NCBI RefSeq assembly: GCF_964340395.1
Contig: NC_135568.1
Location: 734,501-798,500 of the forward strand
DNA length: 64,000 nt
Direction: 5' to 3'
From: Glandiceps talaboti
Lineage: Eukaryota; Hemichordata; Enteropneusta; Spengelidae
Position 1 is the stretch's first letter. Each line of letters opens with the position of its first letter. The notes under the pieces were generated by a model. That model was not told the origin of the DNA. It did not search any database and saw only the letters and a list, made by a program, of their open reading frames with translations. Positions 14,701 to 42,420 of this stretch are shown here, in pieces. The translations under genes were made by a program, and so were the position numbers.

Positions 14701-15910
14701 TAGTGTTTAGAGCAAAATATAGTGTAACTGTTAACCACTGATAGTTATTTTCATATGTCTAGGTGGTAAAATTCTATTTAAGGGAATAACAAATTACTGG
14801 GCCACTAGAACACAAGGTGTTGTTTCCTTTCATGAACATTTGAACAACAGTATGTTTGGGTAGATGTACTGTTGTAAAAATGTAATAATAAATTGTCATT
14901 TCAAGGCCATTCACTTGCATCATCATGATAAAGAGTGTAAACTTGTGTAAACTACTGGTGTTATTTTTTCAACTATTTGTAATGTAGAAATCAATATCTT
15001 TATATTGTAAATCTGTCAAAAAAGTCGCCGAAAATATGAACAAGGTTTATTGTATGTCTGATAGTTGGCACGTTTTCAAAGGTGTCAAATATGGTGTCCA
15101 ACATATGCTTTACTTCCTGTTTACAAAACAAAGCTTGTACATGTCCTTACTTTCTATCACATCAATATCGATTTGATATTTTTGGATGTCCAGAAAAGTG
15201 TCACTAACGTTTACTAGAGGACTGCTACGTAAACTAAAGACTTTTACTTAGTGTAATGATTGGCAGTGAAGTCACTAGGCCCATACTACTACGTACTAGC
15301 CATAGTTCGTGGAGCTCGGAGAAGCCTGAAGTGAAGGGGTGTGTGTTTTATCAGTGATGCGATATGTCTAGCACGATGGGCTTGTCCGTTGTCAACATCG
15401 CCGTCAAGAAATCTTCCAGCATTTGTCTGGAATACGATGACCACGACTTTGAGTGTTCTACGTTCATATATGTGACTGGCTTTGACGTCGACGGCAACGA
15501 TAGTCGATTCTTTAATTAAACTATATACATATACCAACATTGAAACAATCAAGATAACGCAACCAGTGACTACAGTGTTGCGACCTAATGTCTTGCGGGT
15601 GCATTTCTTCTCTGAAGTGACCCGTAAAACGACCCGATGTCATTCAGTAACGCCACACCACCCCTAGATGTCCCCCCGATGACATTTTCGAAGGGATATT
15701 ACTTAAACATCATAGCTACCCGATCGCCATATTGGATTCAACAAACTCTGTACGTTAACCCCTGGCATGGTCAAACTATGTTTCTATTCACATAAATGTC
15801 AATGAATTTCGCAACTATTTCTGATCATAAACGTTCTCCGAGTACTTACCAGTTGTATATATACAGTGACAGCTGATCAAAATCCCTACAATTAGTAAAA
15901 TGTTAGCCAT
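3703..15910 (-). CDS. TGFBR1: TGF-beta/activin type I receptor (ALK4/5/7-class), 5' part; kinase exons off the left edge
   Basis: Receptor serine/threonine kinase whose family phosphorylates SMAD2/3. Exons in the window: 15850-15910, 4469-4744, 3703-3951, all ending in phase 1 and joining without a frame break: 195 codons plus one base. Product so far: signal peptide about 1-19; Cys-rich ectodomain with the TAL-C-C--C start shared with TGFBR1, NYTC and NST glycosylation sequons and the CCDTHMCN box; membrane segment about 130-151; juxtamembrane LKDLMMDLSTSGSGSG. The sequence around the membrane (VELAAIIAGPICF) and the intron placed inside the GSGSG box are TGFBR1/ACVR1B/ACVR1C features, distinct from the neighbouring ALK2-like gene. 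In an invertebrate this is probably the single co-orthologue of ALK4/5/7. Kinase motifs were sought in 1-3702 and not seen. Confidence 0.9.
4469..4744 (-). CDS. TGFBR1: ALK4/5/7-like exon 2: ligand-binding ectodomain
   Basis: 276 nt after TTGGTTATAG. It begins LLCHCSYCHNSNYTCETDGV and continues with CFSEKKR, the NST sequon, PPERPLVC, VTKCCDTHMCN and a Thr/Pro stalk LPPLPTTTP. The whole three-finger ectodomain is in one exon, whereas the neighbouring ALK2-like gene splits it in two. Donor GTATGT, phase 1. Confidence 0.93.
5000..5184. repeat. Microsatellite cluster, (TACA)n grading into (CA)n
   Basis: An interrupted TACA/CATA repeat followed by an uninterrupted CA run of about 60 bp to 5170, then a short extension. 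The long ORFs over it on both strands are repeat artefacts. Confidence 0.95.
5541..6390. repeat. 50-bp minisatellite, about 17 copies
   Basis: The unit begins GACATTCTAAGAGCCAGCAT and ends CACACAAGCTAACA. Copies differ at a few fixed positions (GAG/CAG, CAT/TAT, AATAGA/AACAGA/AATAGC), and runs of like variants show stepwise duplication. Confidence 0.97.
6888..7056. mobile_element. hAT-type MITE, copy 1, with 8-bp target duplication
   Basis: 169 bp starting CAGTGTGCCCGCTAA and ending TTAGAGGACACACTG, flanked on both sides by the same 8 bases CTGGTACA (6880-6887 and 7057-7064). TIRs starting CAGTG and an 8-bp duplication are hAT hallmarks. A sister copy is at 33281-33455. Confidence 0.88.
7441..7562 (+). 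repeat. Dispersed repeat, partner of 46256-46385 in inverse orientation
   Basis: The block from GATCAATAAACAAACTTCGT through CACTTCTAACCAAATTTTGA to CACTCCTTCAATGATAACA matches the reverse complement of 46256-46385 with scattered substitutions. Both copies keep the frame reading SNQILKENFHSFNDN / SNQILTENFHSFNDN, but no longer ORF supports a gene. Confidence 0.75.
8182..8234. repeat. (TGTGT)n pentanucleotide microsatellite
   Basis: About ten perfect copies of GTGTT. Confidence 0.97.
8627..8697. repeat. Solitary unit of the 13893-14672 minisatellite
   Basis: A single ~70-bp segment (TCTCAGTACTTGTAATAGCA...GGTCAAAATAGAACAAGG...GTTGACTT) matches one repeat unit of the array 5 kb away. It is not itself in tandem. 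Confidence 0.75.
8700..8794. repeat. (CA)n microsatellite
   Basis: About 95 bp of CA with a few CG/CATG interruptions. Confidence 0.97.
8856..8994. mobile_element. Palindromic MITE, copy 2
   Basis: Shares with the 2758-2904 copy the arms ending TATTGGGGAATAA, the CTTCATTCAGCTG block and the central CCTAAGGGGCCTTGTCACTA. The inverted symmetry is kept with several substitutions. It lies in intron 1 of the ALK4/5/7-like gene. Confidence 0.7.
9505..9690. repeat. Diverged dispersed repeat, partner of 37530-37720
   Basis: Both share GAGTACATGTTG, then TGACTTAGAAATGATAATTA and a similar order of shorter matches to the end (CCTGCCGTAG / CCTGCCATAG). The ends are not defined. Confidence 0.45.
10306..10443. 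repeat. Two-copy ~66-bp tandem duplication
   Basis: TTGCACAGTATGATATGGTT through GACTGAAATGGCTAGGAG is repeated once with a few changes. Confidence 0.9.
10575..12122. repeat. 40-bp minisatellite, about 38 copies
   Basis: The unit is GTTACGATTACTACCATCAT then CTCCACTCCAATGACCCAAC. Some units lack about 24 bases and read GACCCAGTGTTCATCTCCAC, and that short variant recurs (10891, 11277, 11385, 11809), so multi-unit blocks were duplicated. It lies within intron 1 of the ALK4/5/7-like gene. Confidence 0.97.
12785..12984. repeat. Two diverged segments each carrying a poly-C run
   Basis: C runs of 17-19 at about 12785-12803 and 12966-12984, each followed by AGAGA(T/A)GTGTCCATTTATGG then TGAATGGTATAAATCAT. 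A third C-poor copy lies at 12880-12930. Confidence 0.8.
13893..14672. repeat. ~66-76-bp minisatellite, 11 copies
   Basis: The unit is TCAGTACCTGTAATAGCATT then TTACCTTACGCTAGAGGG, TCAAAATAGAACAAGAAGG and TTGACTTATTC. An optional GCTAG insertion creates two length classes. The units are fairly diverged, so the array is older than the 40- and 52-bp arrays. Confidence 0.95.
15289..15619 (-). pseudogene. Coding-like block resembling the start of a type II membrane protein
   Basis: A minus-strand frame open from about 15645 to a TAG at 15289, in a CpG-richer stretch. It reads as a basic N-terminus (TSEKKCTRKTLGRN), one hydrophobic segment (VVTGCVILIVSMLVYVYSLI), then KVVVIVFQTNAGRFL and HRARHIASLIKHTPLHFRLL. 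That layout resembles the stem and first catalytic strand of Golgi glycosyltransferases (xylosyltransferase-like), from memory only. There is no in-frame Met before the hydrophobic segment and no clear donor before the stop. It could be a decayed or retroposed fragment, an exon of a nested gene, or chance. Confidence 0.3.
15850..15910 (-). CDS. TGFBR1: ALK4/5/7-like exon 1: start codon and signal peptide
   Basis: 61 nt encoding MANILLIVGILISCHCIYTT plus one base, then donor GTAAGT. The hydrophobic stretch NILLIVGILIS is a good signal peptide. Phase 1 joins exon 2 as G + CT = Ala, giving the family-typical TAL before the first cysteines. It is too short to appear as an ordinary ORF and was found from the donor, the start and the phase. 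Confidence 0.85.
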
Positions 15911-17560
15911 TTTGATGTCGGTTGGCCGTGTTTCCGTAGCGTTGATCACATCGTTCCCTGCTTGGCCGAAGCACGGTATTATGTAGTACAATATTCATCC
16001 GCCGACTTACTTTCCTGAAGAAGTTCCTGCGGAATGCGACTGTGATCTGGAAACGTTGTCAATTATCAAATTTGATACAGCATCTTCTCCTCATGCTCTA
16101 ATATATAGTAAAATATATGGTAAAAATGATTGAATAACTTTTTTACAGTGAAAATAACAGGGGATGGGGTTGGCGGGGGGGGGGGGGGCGTGGGCAAATT
16201 TCATGGATGTAAACAATTGTTTACGACTGTTGTATTATGGACAGATATATTCACGGGTACACAGAGGAATGTAACATTGTCGTGGAAAGCCGTTATCAAT
16301 GATTTTCTTACATGTAAAGTCAAATAATAAAACTAGCACGTTTGAAATGGACAATCCAAGAGTTGGTGTAAATCTTCACAAGCCAAACATTATGTATTAC
16401 GAAGAAATAATACAGTTATTCCACAACAGAAATGTTGTTGTTGTAATATTTGGAGTGCAGAGCCACGGGGTATAACTTATTTGTATGTAAAGATGATAGT
16501 CGCAATATTGGGTGACTTGTAACAAAATACAAACCGTACAAAAACAGCGGCAACCAGAGTCACTGACACCGGACTCATTTGGAGGAAAAGGCCATTGTAC
16601 TGTTCGGATGAATACAGCTCCAGTCTCTCGAATCGGCGAATGTGGGTCACGGTGTCTGGACAGTGGAGAGTTGACGTCTGGGGTGTATATTTTGACAAAG
16701 GTCATTGGCATATACATCGCAGTATATTTCGAACAGTCTGTACAAGTACACGCTTTTTCTCGTGCAAATAACTGAACACTTGCCCGATACAAATAAATCA
16801 AAACTTTCCAACCTGCACATCTAAACTCGAGTTTCCTTAATAAATTTGGAGCAACTAAAACTGAGATAGACTGACCCCCTCCATTTTTTAAACAAACCAA
16901 CCCCCTCAACAAATGGAAAAAAATACGACGACGACCCGACGACGACCCCCTCCCTCTCCATCCTTTGGAGACATAAAACGCACCATTCTTGTTCAAGTTA
17001 CAAATTACAAGTTGTGGATTTTTCTGAATGTGAGGTCGTGATTCGCAAACCAGAGCTCTTATTTCTTCCGCGACGGCGCGTTTTGGACGGTGTCGTAAAA
17101 GAGGCCGTGGTTTGCGACGATGTTTCTACTCTATGCTTTAAATAGTTCTTTCTGAGACGTTTTTATGTAGTTTGTTGAAAAAGAAATGTTATGGTCATCA
17201 TGACCGCAGACAAATTTAACTTCGTTACAGGTTTTAACAATAATTGAAACGAAACCGAACAATTCCTTTTATTTAACCTCATAATTTTTGTCAAAGCAGT
17301 GAACGCTCTCTTGGGTTATTTACAGATAAATCCAAACTACTATATTAAAATAAGTAATAAGTTTGCCATTTTGGGACCACTGAACGGACGTCCATCTACT
17401 TACGTACGCCAACTACGGCAAAATGACGGGAATAAACATCTTTTGTTTACACAACCGTTCAATCGCATCCCTGGGTGACGTCGTGAACCATCCCGTGACC
17501 ATTGACGTTTGCTTGAAGCGAGATCTCACAGCAGCTAGCAGGGGACCAAGACCTTACAGT
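15911..17560. promoter_or_regulatory. CpG-richer upstream region, probable 5' UTR/promoter of the ALK4/5/7-like gene
   Basis: Immediately upstream (minus sense) of the start codon the DNA is visibly richer in CG dinucleotides than the rest of the window, up to about 17560. It includes a CRE-like TGACGTCG at 17476-17483. No TATA box was recognised. A 199-codon minus-strand ORF (16397-16996) and overlapping plus-strand ORFs occur here but look like by-products of the base composition. A 75-bp palindrome lies at 17043-17117. Confidence 0.35.
17043..17117. repeat. 75-bp imperfect palindrome, copy 1
   Basis: Begins TCGCAAACCA and ends TGGTTTGCGA, with GCTCTT facing AAGAGGC inside. It is CpG-rich. 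A second copy with the same ends and interior lies at 58973-59053. In one frame both read RKPELLF and VKEAVV, but copy 2 has a stop between them. Confidence 0.7.
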
Positions 17561-20530
<2,970 letters not shown>

Positions 20531-20535
20531 CATTG

Positions 20536-21043
20536 TATGTTACTAATTACACTCTAAGTAGGGTGGCATTTCTTACACTCACAGAAGGGTGGCATCTTTT
20601 ACTCAGTAGGGTGGCATCTCTGATAGGTGGATGTTACTAATTACACTCTCAGTAGGGTGGCATCTCTGATAGGTGGATGTTACTAATTACACTCTCAGTA
20701 GGGTGGCATCTCTGATAGGTGGATGTTACTAATTACATGCACAGTAGGGTGGCATCTGATAGGTGGATGTTACTAATTACATGCACAGTAGGGTGGCATC
20801 TCTGATAGGTGGATGTTACTAATTACACGCACAGTAGGGTGGCATCTGATAGGTGGATGTTACTAATTACATGCACAGTAGGGTGGCATCTCTGATAGGT
20901 GGATGTTACTAATTACATTCTCAGTAGGGTGGCATCTCTGATAGGTGGTGGATGTTACTAATTACATTCTCAGTAGGGTGGCATCTCTGATAGGTGGTGG
21001 ATGTTACTAATTACATTCTCAGTAGGGTGACATCTCTGATAGG
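20536..21043. repeat. ~46-bp minisatellite, about 10-11 copies
   Basis: The unit is GATGTTACTAATTACACTCT then CAGTAGGGTGGCATCTCTGA and TAGGTG, with variants lacking CTCT and others with an extra GTG. The edge unit at 20536 is more diverged. Confidence 0.95.
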
Positions 21044-21570
21044 CCACCACATCCATTTAGAACTGCAGAATGTCTATGTTGACCAATGTCAAATGATGGT
21101 TCAGACTACAGGAAGATCCATGTAGTGTTTTATTTTGTAAAATTCCAGTTTACATTTCTAATGTTTACACTAATTCAACGACAGTATGACTACATTGGTA
21201 TCATGTACTCTTACACTACTTGCCAAAATAAAAAGTTTTAGTTTGTGTCTATTCTTAGCTTGTTATTTTAGTTCATGTCGGTCTTAACTTGTTGAAATTA
21301 ATCCTGCCACTCTAATATGTGCAACTAATTCTTTTATTTTTCCAGTTATTGAAGCTTCTGGCACAGTCCTATCCTGTAACTCTATGTCTCAAGTTGGTAA
21401 GGTACACCGTGTTGGGGCGCCCTCAAGCATCGACAAAGCACACCTGCCTGGCCTTGGGTGTAAGGTCAAATTAGTGACAATAAATTTGAAAATATTTGTT
21501 TGAAAATCTTTGCAGTTTTATTCCAGAATATTTAAATGATAAAAATTAATATGATAACGAGCCAATTTTG

Positions 21571-23493
21571 TCATTTGGACAAACCAAAGCACCAATTGTA
21601 CCAGTGTAATGCAATGCATCATTCATTTGGACAAGCCAAAACACCAATTGTACCAGGGTAATGCAATGCATCATTCATTTGGACAAGCCAACACACCAAT
21701 TGTACCAGTGTAATGCAATGCATCATTCATTTGGACAAGCCAAAACACCAATTGTACCAGTGTAATGCAATGCATCATTCATTTGGACAAGCCAAAACAC
21801 CAACTGTACCAGTGTAATGCAATGCATCATTCATTTGGACAAGCCAAAACACTAGTTGTACCAGTGTAATGCAATGCATCATTCATTTGGACAAGCCAAA
21901 ACACCAACTGTACCAGTGTAATGCAATGCATCATTCATTTGGACAAGCCAAAACACTAGTTGTACCAGTGTAATGCAATGCATCATTCATTTGGACAAGC
22001 CAAAACACCAATTGTACCAGTGTAATGCAATGCATCATTCATTTGGACAAGCCAAAACACCAATTGTACCAGTGTAATGCAATGCATCATTCATTTGGAC
22101 AAGCCAAAACACCAATTGTACCAGTGTAATGCAATGCATCATTCATTTGGACAAGCCAAAACACCAATTGTACCAGTGTAATGCAATGCATCATTCATTT
22201 GGACAAGCCAAAACACTAGTTGTACCAGTGTAATGCAATGCATCATTCATTTGGACAAGCCAAAACACCAACTGTACCAGTGTAATGCAATGCATCATTC
22301 ATTTGGACAAGCCAAAACACTAGTTGTACCAGTGTAATGCAATGCATCATTCATTTGGACAAGCCAAAACACCAATTGTACCAGTGTAATGCAATGCATC
22401 ATTCATTTGGACAAACCAAAACACTAGTTGTACCAGTGTAATGCAATGCATCATTCATTTGGACAAGCCAAAACACTAGTTGTACCAGTGTAATGCAATG
22501 TATCATTCATTTGGACAAACCAAAACACTAGTTGTACCAGTGTAATGCAATGCATCATTCATTTGGACAAACCAAAACACCAATTGTACCAGTGTAATGC
22601 AATGCATCATTCATTTGGACAAACCAAAACACCAATTGTACCAGTGTAATGCAATGCATCATTCATTTGGACAAACCAAAACACCAATTGTACCAGTGTA
22701 ATGCAATGCATCATTCATTTGGACAAACCAAAACACCAATTGTACCAGTGTAATGCAATGCATCATTCATTTGGACAAACCAAAACACCAATTGTACCAG
22801 TGTAATGCAATGCATCATTCATTTGGACAAACCAAAACACCAATTGTACCAGTGTAATGCAATGCATCATTCATTTGGACAAGCCAAAACACCAATTGTA
22901 CCAGTGTAATGCAATACATCATTCATTTGGACAAGCCAAAACACCAACTGTACCAGGGTAATGCAATACATCATTCATTTGGACAAGCCAAAACACTAGT
23001 TGTACCAGTGTAATGCAATGCATCATTCATTTGGACAAACCAAAACACCAATTGTACCAGTGTAATGCAATGCATCATTCATTTGGACAAGCCAAAACAC
23101 CAATTGTACCAGTGTAATGCAATACATCATTCATTTGGACAAGCCAAAACACTAGTTGTACCAGTGTAATGCAATGCATCATTCATTTGGACAAGCCAAA
23201 ACACCAATTGTACCAGTGTAATGCAATGCATCATTCATTTGGACAAGCCAAAACACCAATTGTACCAGTGTAATGCAATGCATCATTCATTTGGACAAGC
23301 CAAAACACTAGTTGTACCAGTGTAATGCAATGCATCATTCATTTGGACAAACCAAAACACTAGTTGTACCAGTGTAATGCAATGCATCATTCATTTGGAC
23401 AAACCAAAACACTAGTTGTACCAGTGTAATGCAATGCATCATTCATTTGGACAAGCCAAAACACCAATTGTACCAGTGTAATGCAATGCATCA
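21571..23493. repeat. 52-bp minisatellite, about 37 copies
   Basis: The unit is ATTTGGACAAGCCAAAACAC then CAATTGTACCAGTGTAATGC and AATGCATCATTC. Three alternatives at one site (CAATTG, CAACTG, CTAGTTG) and AAGCC/AAACC at another are arranged in runs and alternations, showing block amplification. Homogeneity is high, so expansion is recent. Confidence 0.98.
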
Positions 23494-24228
23494 TACGGTA
23501 CTCCTGATAAGAGTCCCAAGTAGTTCCCATGACAACAAACAGAAACTACAGTAAATTTCAAAATAACTTCAGCTTTTCTGTTTGATACAACCACACAGAA
23601 ACCAATAAGAAACTGGACATGCTACACTTAAGATAGCAAGACTGAATGAGTACAGTTTCGTGCTACATTTAGTCTAAGTGAAATGAACTACACATGCCAA
23701 TATACAGACATCAAATGAACACCGCAAATGAAGTTACATACTTCATTGGGGGTTTGATACTGCGAAAAACATTGGCACTCGAATGCCTGCATGGAGTTGC
23801 AATACATTTAAATGGTTTATTTCATTTAGACTAAATGTAGCAAAAAATTGCGATCTTGCTATTGAAGTGTGGTATATGCAGTACGTTTCTTGTTGGTTTA
23901 TGTGTGGGTGTATCAAACAGAAAAGGTGAACAGTATTGTGAAATTCACTGTTTACATGTAACATTGTGGAAACAGCAACAAGATTTTCATGAACAAATAA
24001 CTGCAGCAAATGAAATGAACATTGACTTTTAATGTCTTAAATAAGAAAACTGATGGTGGTTTGTTTACACTGCCGCTTAATTAATATGATAATTCAGCAG
24101 TATGTGAGAGTTAATCAAACATTTCCAAATATTTCTGAAAAGCAATTGCTTTTCTTCTTAAGAAATTGATAACATTGCTAACAAATGCAAAATAAATAGT
24201 CAACTGATGAAAAGCCTCATTTTATCTT

Positions 24229-24550
24229 TGACCATATTTGGAATACAATGGTAACAATTATTTACTTCCATATTTGGAAAATGAATGTATCAATAATTGC
24301 ATTATAATACCATATATAGATAATAAGCGGTTCTATTACATCATTTTGAACCTTCAATCATTTTATTACCCATATTTGGTGAACAAATGGATCATCCTAT
24401 TGCAATACCATATTTGGACATGCATAAATTATTTTATTACCATATTAGGTGAAAACAAATGCATGAATTGCTTTCTAGCCATATATGGATAATAAATGAT
24501 GAAACTACCATATTTGGACATTTGCTTCAATCATATTACCATATTTGGAG
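24229..24550. repeat. Degenerate ~60-bp repeat around CCATATTTGG
   Basis: TACCATATTTGGA(N)AACAAATG followed by an AT-rich spacer with ATTATTTTATTAC recurs about six times, with much divergence. A small two-copy piece of the same motif is at 3446-3480. Confidence 0.7.
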
Positions 24551-25447
24551 AACACATACATGAACAATTGTTGTCTGGCCCTATACAGATAATAAAAGCT
24601 GCTAATAGCAATTCGTATAGAAGACAGCAGCAAGTTGCAATCTAGAAAACAAAACCCACTACTAACTTTTAGAGTACAGGAGCTTACATCGTCTTTCATC
24701 CTGCTGACAAATATTTCACGGATTGTCTTATCCTCTACTTTATTTATTCTTGTAGACATCCTTGTTTTTCCTTATTTATGATAAATTTCAATCACCAGTT
24801 CACCAATGCAATGCAGTTTTCAATAACATTCATTCCATGCAAAATGATTTGGTGTACTCCCTCCCCACCAACCGATATCAATAGAGGTGCTGAAAAAAGG
24901 AATTGCACTCTGGGAACAATTTATAGACATGTCATGGTGCCAACTTTTGCAGTAATTTCATTGTTTTCAGATTGATTTTTTTTTAAGGGATCTTCATTCA
25001 TAAATGTAATTTGAAACAGTAAAATTAATATCTATATATATAAATATGCAGATCATGGCTGTACAGGTGAAGCAGTCAAGTTATGATAAATTTATGACCA
25101 GGTTCAATGAAATCCTATGATGAAAAATAAATAAATGTGATGTAACCCCCCCCCCCCCCCAACAACAACAACAAATGCTACAGTCATGGTAAATTTGCAT
25201 AACAAGTATTGTTATGTAAATATACCCGTATGAGTTACACCAATCCCAGAGCAGCACCCACTACAAGACAGAACTCAGAAATGATTTGATTTTTCTATTT
25301 ACATTATTGACCTGTCCTACCAGTAATTGGAAATATTTTTATTTTTTGAACACAGATTCTAAGAAATTCCTACACCTTTTTTAACCACAATATTTTAATG
25401 GTGTTTTTTTCATCAGGTTATTTAATATTTAACAGATCTAAAATAAA

Positions 25448-25798
25448 GTAACAGTTATAAAAACCATGGTAACAGTTACAAAACAAAACCTGTAACAGTT
25501 GTAGAACCACTGGTAACAGTTGTAGAACCACCGGTAACTGTTGTTAGAACCACCGCTAACAGTTGTTAGAACCACCGCTAACAGTTGTTAGAACCACCGA
25601 TAACAGTTGTAGCATCACCTGTAACAGTTGCAGAAGCACCTGTAACACTTGTAGAACCACCTGTAACACTTGTAGAACCACCGGTAGCTGTTGTTAGAAC
25701 CACCGCTAACAGTTGTTAGAACCACCAGTAACAGTTATAGAACCACCAGTAACAGTTATTGAACCCCTTAGTAATGGTTATAGAACCCTGTAACAATG
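25448..25798. repeat. ~22-bp minisatellite (GTAACAGTTGTAGAACCACC)
   Basis: About 15 variable copies. Several carry GTTGTTAG in place of GTTGTAG. It lies 0.8 kb beyond the ACVR1-like stop. Confidence 0.93.
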
Positions 25799-26516
25799 GG
25801 GTGACTCTTAGTAAATTTACAGTTTTTTGTACAAAATTGTAGGTGGAGAACCCCAGATAGACAGAGGAAAGTCTTGTAAAATTTACAGAATTTACACATC
25901 TCCTTGACTTATAACAAAACACCCATTCCCATCCTACCCCCCTCCCCCAACCACCCTCCCCCAACCCACCCCATCCTACCCTCTATCCCCTATCCAGTAC
26001 TTCTGGAGGATACCCTGTTTAATTAACTCATAAAAGTGTAAGATATTTAGCCTCACTGCCCCCGAACTACACACAAAGTCCTAAGATTTGACACTTTTCA
26101 GGCTAACCAACCAGCACCCCTCTATATTCATACACTATGGTATATTCATATTATATTCTGTGTTTGGAATGTTCCACTGGGGCAAGTGTAAGGGGTGAAA
26201 GGGGCTCAAGGTGTGGGTTTCCATAATAAAACCCAATAAAAATGTCACAAAATATTTATAAGCATCAAGGCTTCAAAGAACTTATCACCAGTCCAGCTGT
26301 TTAGATCATAATTGTGATGATGACCATCAACAACAACAACAACAATGTAATGTCAGGAGCTTCTCTCTTTCTCTACAGAGTCTGTGTAGATTGTGACCAA
26401 AAAATAAAAAGACGATAAAATAAATATGAAAGAATCTCTTTATAAAGTCAAAAGTGCTTCCCTTCGACTCCTAAATCTTTGTCTTTCAGTTCAGTTCTTT
26501 GTTTGTTTTACAATGT

Positions 26517-26522
26517 TTTATT
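26517..26522 (-). terminator. Possible poly(A) signal of the ACVR1-like gene
   Basis: AATAAA on the minus strand, about 65 bases after the stop codon. It is the first such hexamer downstream. That would give a very short 3' UTR. AATAAA is common in AT-rich DNA, so this is only a candidate. Confidence 0.35.
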
Positions 26523-26587
26523 ATTACAAAAAAGAAATATGTTGACTATGTACAAGTATATGACTGCTTTTCACACTCTCTCTCTTC

Positions 26588-40658
<14,071 letters not shown>

Positions 40659-42420
40659 TAAGAAAAAAAGTTGATTGGGATGACTAGTCCAGAAATACTG
40701 AACTACTGTACAGGCTGATAACTTTCTGTCTCCAATAAGGTCATCAGGTGACGAGAGTAAAAAAAGAATTGATTGTGGTGTTAGCGCTGCACCTGAGACC
40801 AATCAATGATTGATGCCCAAACACCTGGACGAGGGCGATGTCTAATCCATAGAAATGGAATGGACAATAAAGCTCAATAAAAAGACCAGATTACGGCCTT
40901 TGTAATGAAAGTTTTCCTCACAATTAGCCTTCACGCCTACAGTGGTGCAAGTAGCTATTAGTGTGTACATTATACAGCTCTATATAGAATTATTCACACA
41001 AAGCCAATTATGAACACAGCTTTGTTAGATGGCATTTAGACTGGAAAGTGGAAAGGGAAACCTGTAATTTTCCACGTCGATCTCTAATGGTCTCTCTTGT
41101 AGGTAGCTGTAAAGGTAAAAAGTCTAACATCATGCCTCATTTAGCTGAAAACATCAGCTATTAAACACTGACTTGACACCTCGGATTATCGATTCTAAAC
41201 CAAATTATAATGTATAATCTTACAGCCTATAATAATCTCTTACACCATACTCTCTAAGGACTTCTCTTTTCCAATTAGTTAATGCTAAAAAAACCACATG
41301 ATTTGGCAAAAGACACCAGAAAAGCTGATATAGTTGGATAAAGTCAAACTTTAGGTGAAATTTTAACCAGACTCGTGTACATAATCAATTTATTGATTGT
41401 GTCAACATTTAACTAGGATTACCATATACAATTCTATACCTGCACAAATCTATAAAGTTAACACTTTTACTCAAACTTTTCACAGAGACACTCAAAAAAT
41501 CAATTCACACAGCAATAAGGCTGAGATCGGTAGTTCAATGTACGAGAAAAAACTAAAGTCTTTTAGTTTGGGGGGAGGAAGGGTTTGAGCCATCCTACAA
41601 AAAATAATTTTTACTTTTAATGGATCTGAATGTGGCAATAAATACAAATGTTTCTAACAAATATTGTCTAATTGAGAAATAGAAGAAGTTTCTCTATAAT
41701 AAATGCATGGCACTAAAATACACGGTAGGAATGAGGGCTTTGTATTAATACTAGTAATAGTAAGTCTACGTACTACTACATACTGATTGTGTTGTCTGAA
41801 ACAATGCAATGTAGTTAGAAGGGGGAGGGAGTGGGGGTGTGAGGTCTAACGATAAGAATTGTAATTAGTGTTTTATCCTACACTGAACTATTGATCTCAT
41901 TCCTAACACAAAATAAAAACCTTTTGTTTTTTGTGACAAAATTGAACATTTGATAATTAGTTACACTGAAATTATTTCATAAATCTTTGAAAGATAATAT
42001 ATATATATATGATACATGTATATATAAGGATATGTATAAAGAAAACAAAACTTTCATAGCGAGATTAAAGATTTGAAACTAATTACACTAATTTGTTTGC
42101 ATAAAATGTAAAAGTGACAAAAAAATGAACTATGAGTGCAATACATTGAATAAACACTATCATTTATTAATGTATTATATTATATACATTAATAATCTTT
42201 TTTGGATAATATATCTTAAACTAAATCTTAAAATTCCATATTTTGTCAAATACAGCTTTTATAAGTGTCTCATTTGTATATATTAACTCATTAAAGACAG
42301 ACCTTTATACTGGTGCCACAGTCTATTATAATTAACTATTAAATCTAATTTCTGAAATTTCTAAACCTCTGTAGTTGTTAGTTCATAATTGTTTCACAGT
42401 TTTTATTTGCCTAATGGCCA

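Larger units (their letters stand above)
4745..15849 (-). other. Intron 1 of the ALK4/5/7-like gene (11.1 kb)
   Basis: Lies between the signal-peptide exon and the ectodomain exon. About a third is tandem repeat (50-bp, 40-bp and ~70-bp arrays and microsatellites), and it also carries hAT-like and palindromic MITEs. The one coding-like block is 15289-15619. The rest shows no supportable gene. Confidence 0.8.
23494..26587. other. Intergenic DNA between the two receptor genes, right part
   Basis: No supportable gene. It contains the CCATATTTGG repeat, the GTAACAGTTG repeat (25448-25798), a C-run near 25146 and a C-rich stretch at 25920-25990. It ends with the probable 3' UTR of the ACVR1-like gene. 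Confidence 0.6.

Noticed and set aside
16397-16996. A 199-codon minus-strand ORF near the ALK4/5/7-like 5' end
   Set aside because: Overlapping ORFs of similar quality occur in other frames and on the plus strand. No domain, motif or splice context was recognised, and the base composition of the region explains it.
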